64,000 nucleotides of DNA from Muribaculaceae bacterium (GTDB lineage Bacteria; Bacteroidota; Bacteroidia; Bacteroidales; Muribaculaceae): assembly GCA_023663365.1 (NCBI GenBank), contig JAMPHP010000001.1:62001-126000 (forward strand), given 5' to 3'. Below, in pieces: positions 1-7,430 of the stretch. The position numbers were made by a program, and so were the translations under genes. Below the pieces are notes generated by a model. That model saw only the letters and a list, made by a program, of their open reading frames with translations, made no database searches and was not told the origin of the DNA. Numbering within the stretch: position 1 is the stretch's first letter; every line of letters begins with the position of its first letter.

Positions 1-2
1 GG

Positions 3-24
3 ATAAGTCGAGAGCCAAGCAAAT
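3..24. repeat. 22-bp dispersed repeat, copy 1
   Basis: This 22-base string recurs exactly and in the same orientation at 58981..59002. There it forms the -33 and spacer part of a promoter reading leftwards. By analogy this copy may be the upstream half of a promoter for a gene lying left of the window, but its -7 box would fall outside, so that role is inference. The rest of 25..128 shows no gene or motif that I can name. Confidence 0.6.
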
Positions 25-128
25 GTAGGCTCCATATTATGCGAATTTCAGAGAATGATGGGCGAAAAATACCGCGCGGCGAGGACAGAACCACAGGAAA
101 CGGTTATCGGTAGGCTTGGAGGTTTGGT

Positions 129-977
129 TTAACGTACGACATGTTTACGAACGCTTTGCAGCTTGCTGCCCGCATAAACATTCAAGATATATATTCCTTG
201 TCGAAGATTAGCGGAGCGGAACTCTTCGGGGGCGAATTTGCCGATGAGATTGCCTGAAATCGAGTACACGTCGATTAGGCTATTCTCGTCGATATTATTC
301 AAGGATAGCGAAGAGCTTCCGCCAAGATATGTCGGAGCTGATTCGATGGTTTCGCTCGCACTGCCATACGAATTATTGACTTTAATATCTATCCATGAAT
401 AATACAAAGCATTTATTTTTGAAGTAGAGACGTGAACCGGGGAAGGCTCTGTAAAAAATTTTGCTACACGTGTGCTGCTATATTCTTCTTCTACATATAT
501 CCATAAACAATCTGATCCGGAAAATTCCACATCGAAAGACGCTGTAAAATAGTCGCCATCATCTGAGTATTTCTTCTCCAAGTTGTAAATTCCATGAATT
601 ACGGGCTTGAGCTCTAAGGATAATTTATATGTAGCCGTATTCTCCTCGCCATCGCGCACATAAGTGCACTCCACCACGGCGCAGATGATGCCGTCGGTGC
701 TGCGCGGGTACTCATCGTTGTCGCCAATGGCCGGAATGGTGAAAGCTGTGCCGGTGGATTCGCTTACTACTTTTTCCTCATCGTCGGTGATGAGTACTTT
801 GAATATCCATTCGGCATTGTCGACGCTCTCCGACAGGGCGAATTGATGCTCTGTATATGCCGATACTTTGCCATCGTTGCTGTCGGCACACACAATCTCA
901 AGCGGAGACGTCTCCGCGCCCGAGGCCGGGAATATAGCGGTAAGAAGCAAAAGGATGAATGAGAGTCGAATTTTCAT
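129..977 (-). CDS. Secreted protein with T9SS-like C-terminal sorting domain
   Basis: I do not recognise a specific function. The ATG at 977 was chosen because it gives a clean signal peptide (MKIRLSFILLLLTAIF, then ASGAE); the open frame extends 41 codons upstream, but that part is Cys-rich and lacks a signal. The mature part (about 260 residues) looks beta-rich and Ig-like, with two acidic stretches. The last ~60 residues (SLIDVYSISGNLIGKF ... LRQGIYILNVYAG ... VRKHVVR) match the pattern of the type A Por/T9SS sorting domain, in which a beta-sandwich directs outer-membrane export and is then cleaved. Export to the cell surface is therefore likely; any ligand or enzymatic role is unknown. 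It is a single gene facing left, and no consensus -7 box was found upstream. Confidence 0.75.
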   Translation of the reverse strand: MKIRLSFILLLLTAIFPASGAETSPLEIVCADSNDGKVSAYTEHQFALSESVDNAEWIFKVLITDDEEKVVSESTGTAFTIPAIGDNDEYPRSTDGIICAVVECTYVRDGEENTATYKLSLELKPVIHGIYNLEKKYSDDGDYFTASFDVEFSGSDCLWIYVEEEYSSTRVAKFFTEPSPVHVSTSKINALYYSWIDIKVNNSYGSASETIESAPTYLGGSSSLSLNNIDENSLIDVYSISGNLIGKFAPEEFRSANLRQGIYILNVYAGSKLQSVRKHVVR

Positions 978-1071
978 AGCAGTAGTATTGATGATTAGCT
1001 TTTGCTGCGAAATTACGCAATAATTCTCGCAGTTGCAACTTTTATTGCATGTTTTGCAGCATATTGTTGGT

Positions 1072-1209
1072 GCGAGACGGCCCACATGCGCGACTCCCAC
1101 CCCCTGACAGGGGTGGCGCTTATTATATTAATTGATAACATGAGGTTTACGCCCTGCGGGCTTCAACCTCACGCTAAGATTGCACGACCTGCCAAGGCAG
1201 GTCTCCTGA
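1072..1209. repeat. Structured dispersed repeat, partial copy A (138 bp)
   Basis: Aligns without gaps over 138 bp, with scattered mismatches, to 26008..26145. It contains three small hairpins in a row: CACCCC/GGGGTG, TGAGGTT/AACCTCA and GACCTGCC/GGCAGGTC. The outer inverted ends seen around the second copy are missing here, so this is a truncated or core-only copy. The surrounding interval 978..1511 has no protein gene; it holds this repeat and the predicted small RNA just to its right. Confidence 0.8.
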
Positions 1210-1273
1210 GGGGGAGAAATTAATGTGTGGCGGCTTTCGGCTTGGGCACAAAAAAAGCGCCTTGATGAAAGCG

Positions 1274-1340
1274 CAAAAAAAAATTACTCGTCGTCGCGAC
1301 GAATAATCTTTTCACCTTAAATCTAATACCATGAAAAACT
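1274..1340 (-). ncRNA. Predicted small RNA or leader-peptide transcript
   Basis: A promoter-like TAACTTTG (minus strand, 1352..1345) is followed about 40 bp later by an 11-bp hairpin with one G-U pair (arms 1283..1293 and 1297..1307) and then nine T on the minus strand, a textbook intrinsic terminator. The predicted RNA is only ~65 nt. It could encode at most a six-residue peptide (MVLDLR) upstream of the hairpin. A second weaker hairpin with a T tract follows at 1246..1274. No known RNA family was recognised. It may be an orphan small RNA, or a terminated leader whose downstream gene was displaced by the repeat at 1072..1209. Confidence 0.4.
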
Positions 1341-1511
1341 GATGCAAAGTTATATTTTTTATGTTATACAACATAGTTTTTGAGCAAGAAAATCGTTTGC
1401 TTTAACCTATTTTAGCACATGTGGTGCTTCTGCAAGGAAAATTTACGAAAATTCACAAACCAAGCGGCGCGTGAGTTTGTTGGAATTACATCAACTATCA
1501 AGCCCCGAGAG

Positions 1512-2120
1512 ATGAAAGACATTACTTCAATATTATTCAAGGTCAACAGCAGCCGCATCACTCCCGAAGCCGGCACTCTGATGCTGGCGGAGCCGTTTTT
1601 GAAGGATACTTTCTTCACTCACGGCGTGATGTCGGTGATTGACTATCTGCCCGAGGAGGGCGCTACGGCTGTGGTGCTTAACAACCGCAGCGAGTATAAG
1701 CTCGCCGACCTTCTCGAAGGGGTGTCGGCGGAGTCGGAGATACCGGTGTTCTGCGGTGGCCCCACGGGCCAGGACAGGCTCTTCTTCGTGCACACCCTCG
1801 GCCCCGATGTGATTGGCGATGCCCGCGAGTATGCCCCCGGCCTCTATATAGGCGGGAGTTTCGACGATGCCATCGAGTATGTCAACGACGGCTATCCCAC
1901 CGACGGTGCCATCCGCTTCTTCCTTGGCTACACCAACTGGGTGGAAGGGCAGCTCGAGGGCGAGATTGCCAAAGGGCGCTGGGTGGCTGTTGAGCGCAGG
2001 CTCACTCCCGAGCAGACACTCACGGGCGCCGGCGATGCTTTCTGGCACCGGGCCGTGCGCTCGCTCGGGCGCGACTATCGCTCCTGGACATTGCTTCCCC
2101 GCAATGCCGTGTGCAACTGA
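1512..2120 (+). CDS. YqgE/AlgH family protein (UPF0301)
   Basis: Conserved bacterial family of unknown biochemical role; AlgH was named from an alginate regulation phenotype in Pseudomonas. Diagnostic features are the N-terminal LxAEPFLxDxxF segment, VVLNNRSEYKL, the FCGGPTGQDRLFFVHTL block and GLYIGG, followed by the helical RFFLGYTNWVEGQLEGEI and GRWVAV. The ATG at 1512 gives a 202-residue product close to the usual family length of ~190-200; an upstream in-frame ATG would add 31 residues unlike the family and was rejected. It is a monocistronic gene convergent with rpsO across a shared terminator. No signal peptide or membrane segment, so cytoplasmic. Confidence 0.92.
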   Translation: MKDITSILFKVNSSRITPEAGTLMLAEPFLKDTFFTHGVMSVIDYLPEEGATAVVLNNRSEYKLADLLEGVSAESEIPVFCGGPTGQDRLFFVHTLGPDVIGDAREYAPGLYIGGSFDDAIEYVNDGYPTDGAIRFFLGYTNWVEGQLEGEIAKGRWVAVERRLTPEQTLTGAGDAFWHRAVRSLGRDYRSWTLLPRNAVCN

Positions 2121-2154
2121 TTTCTCTTAGCCATTGTATAGATATATAGAAAAA

Positions 2155-2183
2155 ACGCCGTGCTGCGCGATGCAGTGCGGCGT
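2155..2183. terminator. Bidirectional intrinsic terminator
   Basis: A CGCCG/CGGCG stem with an inner CTGC/GCAG stem is flanked by an A-run on the left and a T-run on the right (2191..2196). It lies between the convergent yqgE-like gene and rpsO, so it can serve both. Confidence 0.8.
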
Positions 2184-2207
2184 TTGAAAGTTTTTTGCAA
2201 CCTTAGC

Positions 2208-2483
2208 TTATTTGCGGATGCCGAGCTCTTTCTGAGCGATGATGGCACGGTAGCGGTTGATGTCTTTGCGCATGAGGTAGTCGAGCAGACGACGACGCTT
2301 ACCAACAAGCATCTTAAGGGCGCGTTCGGTTGTATGATCTTTGTGGTTTGACTTCAGGTGCTGAGTCAAGTGAGCGATACGGACCGAGAATAATGCAATC
2401 TGTGCTTCAGGCGAGCCAGTGTCAGTCTTACCCTTACCGTACTTCTCGAAGATCTGTACTTTTTCTTCAGAATTTAAGTGCAT
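2208..2483 (-). CDS. rpsO: 30S ribosomal protein S15
   Basis: S15 is a primary 16S rRNA binder in the central domain of the small subunit. The 91-residue product shows the family pattern throughout: KTDTGSPEAQIALFSVRI, the conserved LTxHLKSNHKDHTTERALKMLVGKRRRLLDYL and the C-terminal ELGIRK. Length (usually ~89) and start agree with the family. A TTG-N19-TACCTTTG promoter leaves a ~60-nt leader. S15 is autoregulated through its leader in several bacteria, but I see no structure here that proves it. Confidence 0.98.
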   Translation of the reverse strand: MHLNSEEKVQIFEKYGKGKTDTGSPEAQIALFSVRIAHLTQHLKSNHKDHTTERALKMLVGKRRRLLDYLMRKDINRYRAIIAQKELGIRK

Positions 2484-2544
2484 TCTTTGAAAGTTTAGTA
2501 GTGAATAATATATAAAGTGTAGCGCAAGTGCGCATTAACGGGTG

Positions 2545-2574
2545 CAAAGGTAGTGAAAACTTTGCACCCTGCAA
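2545..2574 (-). promoter_or_regulatory. rpsO promoter
   Basis: On the minus strand, TTG at 2574..2572, a 19-bp spacer and TACCTTTG at 2552..2545 match the Bacteroidetes -33/-7 consensus. Confidence 0.7.
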
Positions 2575-2590
2575 TGCTTTTTAACGTTTT

Positions 2591-4600
2591 TTATAGCGCA
2601 CGATACTGCTTGCCGTAGCGCAGCATCTGGTCCACGTAGCCTTCGGTGTAGTCGACCTTAACGTCGGTGATGCGGCCCTGTGCATCACGCACCGGTGTGT
2701 AGACGGGGTTGACGAAGCCTTTGTAGGGGGCTATCGAGAGCTTGGCGTAGCGGTCGAGCACTTCGCGGTGGAGCTCGGGGTCGACTTTCACGGCGTATTT
2801 CTCAACGAGGGCTTTGGCCGCGGCGTAGTCGCCGGTGGAGCGCACGCGCTGGATTTCGGCCAGGAGCTGCCCGAAGAGGCCGCGGAGTGCCTGATAGTCG
2901 TTGATTTGGATGAAGGTCTTGTCGTCGCGCTTCACGAGCTCGATCACATTGTCGGCTTTGCCATGCTCATAGCACCACTCGGCGATGAGCTTGCGGTTGC
3001 GCATGTGTGCTTCCTCCACATCCTTTCCGGGCTCGATGCGCATGAGCTGTGTCATCATGCCGTTGAGGATATACTTGTAGTACTCGGCCTTGAATGCGTC
3101 GGGGTTGTCGAGCAGGCCGATTTCGAGGAGCTTCGGGTCGGCCAGGTAGTAGAGAGCGAAGAGGTCGGCGCGTGCTTCCTCGATGGTTGAGCCGTGCTCC
3201 TTGAGGGCGTCTTCCTTGCCGGGCATGAGCTTGCCGGAGCCGTGGCCGAGGCACTCGTGGAGGTCGGTGTGGAGGTTGTCGGTGATGAAGAGGTAGTCGT
3301 TGAGGATTTTCGAGGTGGGCTCGTCGATCACAAATTCTTCGTTGAAGCCATCGCCGTGGGAAGCTGCGTCGTAGGCCTGGGTGATGTTCTCAAGGGTCAC
3401 CGACTTTGAGCCGTGGGCTGCGCGGATCCAGTTGGCGTTGGGGAGGTTGATGCCTATGGGGGTGGCGGGGTAGGCATCGCCGGCAAGGATTGCGGCGGTG
3501 ATTACCTTTGCCGACACACCTTTCACGGTCTCTTTCTTGAAGGAGGGGTCGACGGGCGAGTTGTCCTCGAACCACTGGGCGTTGGCGCTCAGGAGTTCTG
3601 TGCGCTCGCTGGCGGGGATGTTCTTGAAGTTGACGATGCTTTCCCACGCGCCTGTCATGCCTAAGGGGTCGCCGTAGGTCTCGATGAAGCCGTTGATGAA
3701 GTCGACCTGTGAAGCGGTGTCCTCGGCCCACTCGATTGAGTAGCGGTCGAAAGTAGCCAGGTCGCCGGTGGTGTAGTATTCGATGAGGCTCTCGATGGTG
3801 CGGCGCTGGGCATCGTTCTCGGCGTAGGCAGCGGCGCTGTCGAGGTTAGCCACGATGTGCTCGATGGCGTTGCTGTAGAGGCCGCCTACTTTGTACTGCT
3901 CTTCGACGAGCTTGCCACCTTCCTTGCGCACGCGGGTGTTGAGGCCGTAGCTGATGGGGGTGAGGTCGCCGGGCTTGCGTATGGCGTCGTAGTAAGCCTC
4001 GACTTCGGCCTGTGTCACGCCTTTCTCGTAGAGGTTGTTGGCGCTGGTGGCTATGAGGTCCTGACCTTCGGCCTGGTTGACGCGCTTGGCATCGAGCTCG
4101 GGGTTGAAGATGAGCTCTACGATAGCGGCAGTGGTCTCGGGGGCGCTACCCTCGGGCAGGGCTGCTATGCGCTCCTCGAGGAAGGCGCGGCTGAAGCCGG
4201 GCACAAACTTGTCGGTGCTGTAGTGGTGGTGGATACCGTTGCCGAACCACACCTGCTTGAGGTAGGTCTCGAAAGCCTTGAAATCGGCGCTCTCGCGGTC
4301 GCCGTCGTAGTTGGTGTAGACAGCTTCGAGAAGGCTGCGTACGGCCAGGTTGGAGGCGTTGTTCTGATCCCAGAGAATGTCGCGCCCCCAGAGGGCGGCT
4401 TCGGTGAGATAGTAGATGAGGGCTTTCTGGTCGACGGTGAGGCTGTCGAAGTCGGGCACCTGATAGCGGAGCACTTCGATGTCGGCGAAGCGGTCGGCAT
4501 GGTAGTCGAAGGCGTCGTCGGCTTCGGCGCGCTGTGCTGTGCGGCTGCACGACATAGCAAGGAGGCTTGCCATAGCTGATGCGATAATTAAGTTCTTCAC
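2591..4600 (-). CDS. Dipeptidyl-peptidase III-like lipoprotein (peptidase family M49)
   Basis: Zinc metallopeptidase predicted to remove dipeptides from peptide N-termini. The zinc site is visible as H448-E449-CLG-H453, the HExxxH pattern unique to M49, with the third ligand in EEARAD (Glu475). The Cys in HECLGH is known from Bacteroides M49 enzymes, so it is not a defect. Residues 1-18 form a lipoprotein signal ending in LAMSC (Cys18), placing the enzyme in the cell envelope, unlike the cytosolic eukaryotic enzyme. At 669 residues it has family length and appears complete. It is followed on the same strand by nothing closely spaced; the upstream neighbour rlmI is 42 bp away. A role in scavenging extracellular peptides is inference. 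Confidence 0.93.
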   Translation of the reverse strand: MKNLIIASAMASLLAMSCSRTAQRAEADDAFDYHADRFADIEVLRYQVPDFDSLTVDQKALIYYLTEAALWGRDILWDQNNASNLAVRSLLEAVYTNYDGDRESADFKAFETYLKQVWFGNGIHHHYSTDKFVPGFSRAFLEERIAALPEGSAPETTAAIVELIFNPELDAKRVNQAEGQDLIATSANNLYEKGVTQAEVEAYYDAIRKPGDLTPISYGLNTRVRKEGGKLVEEQYKVGGLYSNAIEHIVANLDSAAAYAENDAQRRTIESLIEYYTTGDLATFDRYSIEWAEDTASQVDFINGFIETYGDPLGMTGAWESIVNFKNIPASERTELLSANAQWFEDNSPVDPSFKKETVKGVSAKVITAAILAGDAYPATPIGINLPNANWIRAAHGSKSVTLENITQAYDAASHGDGFNEEFVIDEPTSKILNDYLFITDNLHTDLHECLGHGSGKLMPGKEDALKEHGSTIEEARADLFALYYLADPKLLEIGLLDNPDAFKAEYYKYILNGMMTQLMRIEPGKDVEEAHMRNRKLIAEWCYEHGKADNVIELVKRDDKTFIQINDYQALRGLFGQLLAEIQRVRSTGDYAAAKALVEKYAVKVDPELHREVLDRYAKLSIAPYKGFVNPVYTPVRDAQGRITDVKVDYTEGYVDQMLRYGKQYRAL

Positions 4601-4642
4601 GTTATGAAATTATGAATGATGATTTACTTGAAAAGCCGGGGC

Positions 4643-5863
4643 TCATTCCACGTAGAGCACAAGGCCCTTGAGGTATTCGCCCTCGGGGTGGTAGATGTTC
4701 ACGGGATGGTCGGCGGGCTGTGTGAGCTGATGGAGGATGCGCACACGTCGGCGGCTCTGTGCCGCAGCCGAGAACACCGCAAGGCGGAACTGGTCCTTGT
4801 TCACGGCCTGTGAGCAGGAGAAGGTGAAGAGGATACCGCCGGGGGCAATCTTCTCGAAGGCCTTGGCATTGAGCCTGCGGTAGCCCTGCAGAGCGTTTCG
4901 GAGGGCACTGCGGTGCTTGGCAAAAGCCGGAGGGTCGAGGATGATGAGGTCGTGGCGGCCGCTTTCCATATTGTCGAGATAGCGGAAGGCATCTTCGGCA
5001 CGCGAGCTGTGGCGGCTGTCGCCGGGGAAGTTGAGCTCTACGTTGGCATCGGTGAGGGTGATGGCCTTTGCCGAAGAGTCGACCGACACCACCTCGCGTG
5101 CGCCGCCCTCGAGGGCATATACCGAGAATCCGCCCGTGTAGCAGAACATGTTGAGCACCGAGCGACCGTGGCTGTATCGGCCCACGAGCGAGCGGTTGTC
5201 GCGCTGATCCACGAAGAAACCGGTCTTCTGTCCGCGAAGCCAGTCGATGCGGAATGAGAGGCCGTTCTCGCGAGCGGTGTCGCTGATGAAATCGCCTATA
5301 AGGTAGCCGTTTGTGGCATCGAGGTGCGCCTTGTAGGGCAGGGTGGTCTCCGATTTGTAGTATACGCTCTTCACTCCGAGCTCGTCGATGGCCACGAGGG
5401 CTTCGGCTATGGTCTTGCGGGCGAAGTGCATACCCGGCGAGTGTGCCTGCACCACGGCGGTGGCGCCGTAGATGTCCACCACAAGGCCGGGGAGGAAGTC
5501 GCCCTCGCCGTGCACAAGGCGGTAGGCATCGGTGGCCTCGGAGGGCAGGCCGAGAGCCCGGCGCATGGCAGCAGCCTGCATAAGGCGCGAGCGGTAGAAG
5601 GCGGCGTCGATGCTCTCTGAGGCATCGAAGGTGAGCATACGCACGGCTATGCTGCCGATCTGGAAGTGGCCAAGACCCACGATGCGGCCATCGGCAGCGG
5701 CTACGGCCACGAGGTCGCCCTCGTCGATGCCGTCGCCATCCTGTGGCATACGGGTGAGCGCGCCCGAGAACACCCAGGGGTGGAAGCGGTCGAGCGACTC
5801 TTCTTTGCCGCGGCGCAAGCTGAGCACCGGCAGCCCGTTGTATTTCTTATCCATCTTATCCAT
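4643..5863 (-). CDS. rlmI: 23S rRNA m5C methyltransferase, RlmI family
   Basis: SAM-dependent methyltransferase expected to make 5-methylcytosine in 23S rRNA (position 1962 in E. coli). The N-terminal PUA-like part (residues ~10-85: RFHPWVFSGAL) binds RNA. The Rossmann methyltransferase part contains GQKTGFFVDQRDNR, the SAM site FCYTGGFSVYA, the DPPAF motif (ILDPPAFAKH) and the catalytic Cys in FTFSCSQ. Length is 406, near the E. coli protein (396). It starts 1 bp after the rseP stop, so the two genes are probably cotranscribed. Two in-frame ATGs (MDKMDKK) lie three codons apart; the first was kept. Confidence 0.94.
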   Translation of the reverse strand: MDKMDKKYNGLPVLSLRRGKEESLDRFHPWVFSGALTRMPQDGDGIDEGDLVAVAAADGRIVGLGHFQIGSIAVRMLTFDASESIDAAFYRSRLMQAAAMRRALGLPSEATDAYRLVHGEGDFLPGLVVDIYGATAVVQAHSPGMHFARKTIAEALVAIDELGVKSVYYKSETTLPYKAHLDATNGYLIGDFISDTARENGLSFRIDWLRGQKTGFFVDQRDNRSLVGRYSHGRSVLNMFCYTGGFSVYALEGGAREVVSVDSSAKAITLTDANVELNFPGDSRHSSRAEDAFRYLDNMESGRHDLIILDPPAFAKHRSALRNALQGYRRLNAKAFEKIAPGGILFTFSCSQAVNKDQFRLAVFSAAAQSRRRVRILHQLTQPADHPVNIYHPEGEYLKGLVLYVE

Positions 5864-5864
5864 C

Positions 5865-7295
5865 TTATTTTATAAAGAAACGGTAAATGTCGTTGCCGTT
5901 GGCATATACCAGGAGCAGGAGGAGGAACACGAAGCCGCATGTGTTGACAACTTCGAGGAAGCGGTCGGAGGGCTTGCGGCCGGTAGCCATCTCAACGAGC
6001 AGGAAGAGGGTGTAGCCGCCGTCGAGCCCGGGGATGGGGATGATGTTCATGAAGGCGAGGATGATGGAGAGGAAGGCCGTGATCTGCCAGAAGGAGTACC
6101 AGTTCCAAGCCGAGGGGAAGAGGTCGCCGAGGGTGCCGAAGCCTCCGAGGCTCTGCGCGCCCTCCTTGGTGAAGACGAGCTTCATCGACGACACGTAGCT
6201 TGCAAGGCGGTCGGTGCCAATCTCCCAGCCTCGGGGCAGCGACTGCCAGAGCGAGTAGTTCACCCGCTGTCGGTCGAAAATCTCCAGCGGCGAGAGCATC
6301 TGTATGCCAATCTTGCCTGCTTCGCTGATGCCTACGGGCAGGAGAGCCTGCGAGCCGTCGGCGCGGAGCACGCGCATAGTCACGGTGTCGCCGGCATGAG
6401 CCTTGAGCGAGGGCAGAAATTCGGTGATTGTGGGCACCGTGTCGGCGCCTACGGTGAGGATGCGGTCGCCCTGTGCCAGGCCTGCATGGAGCGCCGGCTC
6501 GCCGGGCATGAGCTTGGCTACTACCACGGGCACGCGCATAGCCATGGGCACGTAGTCCTTGCCTTTGGTGGCCACGCTGCGGATGAGCTCGTCGGAGATA
6601 GTCACGGTGGTGGTGTCGGAGCCGCGGAGCACACCCACACGGGCACCGGGCTGAATCATATCCCAGGCCAGAGAGTAGTCTTTGGCGTCGATAGGCTTGC
6701 CGTCGAGGGTGAGGAGGATGTCGCCGTCGCAGAAGCCTGCGGTTTTCATCTCATCGCTGAAGTCCATGCCTTCGGTCATAGCCTGGAAGGGAATCACATC
6801 GTCGCCCCAGTGGAAGGCTATGCCGGTGTATATCACGATTGCGAGCACGAAGTTCAGCACCACGCCCGCCACCATCACGCACAGGCGCTGCCACGCGGGC
6901 TTGGAGCGCAGTTCCCAGCTCTGAGGCTCCGAGGCAAGGTCGTCGGCACTCTTGGTCTCATCCACCATGCCGGCGATGTCGCAGTATCCGCCCAGGGGCA
7001 CCCAACCGAGGCCGTACACGGTGTCGCGCCACGTGGGCTTGCCGTCGGGGCGCGGTGTGTGGCTCTTGCCTACTTTAAGCGATATTGCGCCCTTGCTGCC
7101 GTTTCGTGCGGCGATGTCGAGGGTGCCCTTCATCGGGTCGTAGCGCAGGAGCGAGAACCACGGGTTGAAGAAGAGATAGAAGCGGTTTACTTTCACGACG
7201 AAGATACGCGCGAAGATATAGTGTCCAAACTCGTGGACTGTGACAAGAATCACCAGTGCGAGCACGAGCTGTGCGGCTTTTACAAGTATTTCCAT
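5865..7295 (-). CDS. rseP: RIP zinc metalloprotease RseP (site-2 protease)
   Basis: Inner-membrane intramembrane protease that cuts anti-sigma factors or other single-pass proteins in envelope stress signalling. The zinc motif HEFGH is at residues 21-25 in the first transmembrane segment. PDZ-like domains occupy the middle (APxxGLAxGDRIL-type segments around 190-330), and the second active-site motif LDGG is near the C-terminus in IIPIPGLDGGYTLF. 476 residues, slightly longer than E. coli RseP (450), complete. It is the first gene of a two-gene unit with rlmI. Its own promoter is visible ~20 bp upstream. Confidence 0.95.
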   Translation of the reverse strand: MEILVKAAQLVLALVILVTVHEFGHYIFARIFVVKVNRFYLFFNPWFSLLRYDPMKGTLDIAARNGSKGAISLKVGKSHTPRPDGKPTWRDTVYGLGWVPLGGYCDIAGMVDETKSADDLASEPQSWELRSKPAWQRLCVMVAGVVLNFVLAIVIYTGIAFHWGDDVIPFQAMTEGMDFSDEMKTAGFCDGDILLTLDGKPIDAKDYSLAWDMIQPGARVGVLRGSDTTTVTISDELIRSVATKGKDYVPMAMRVPVVVAKLMPGEPALHAGLAQGDRILTVGADTVPTITEFLPSLKAHAGDTVTMRVLRADGSQALLPVGISEAGKIGIQMLSPLEIFDRQRVNYSLWQSLPRGWEIGTDRLASYVSSMKLVFTKEGAQSLGGFGTLGDLFPSAWNWYSFWQITAFLSIILAFMNIIPIPGLDGGYTLFLLVEMATGRKPSDRFLEVVNTCGFVFLLLLLVYANGNDIYRFFIK

Positions 7296-7314
7296 TATTT
7301 CTGTGATTAAGCCG

Positions 7315-7347
7315 CAAAGTTACGAATTTTTTTCGGTAGGGTGCAAA
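7315..7347 (-). promoter_or_regulatory. rseP promoter
   Basis: Minus-strand TTTG at 7347..7344 and TAACTTTG at 7322..7315, spacing 21 bp; the start codon is 19 bp further. Confidence 0.55.
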
Positions 7348-7430
7348 TATGAGGCCTACAATGCATAACATTACATGTCTTAGCACCATCGGTGCACGCT
7401 CAGTAGACGAAAATTTACTAATTTTGCAGC

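Noticed and set aside
2484..2544. S15 autoregulatory RNA element in the rpsO leader
   Set aside because: A leader of suitable length exists, but I could not draw a convincing S15 binding fold by eye.
2591..4600. Inactive M49 peptidase because of Cys in HECLGH
   Set aside because: The HExxxH ligands and the downstream Glu are intact, and HECLGH is known from active Bacteroides enzymes.
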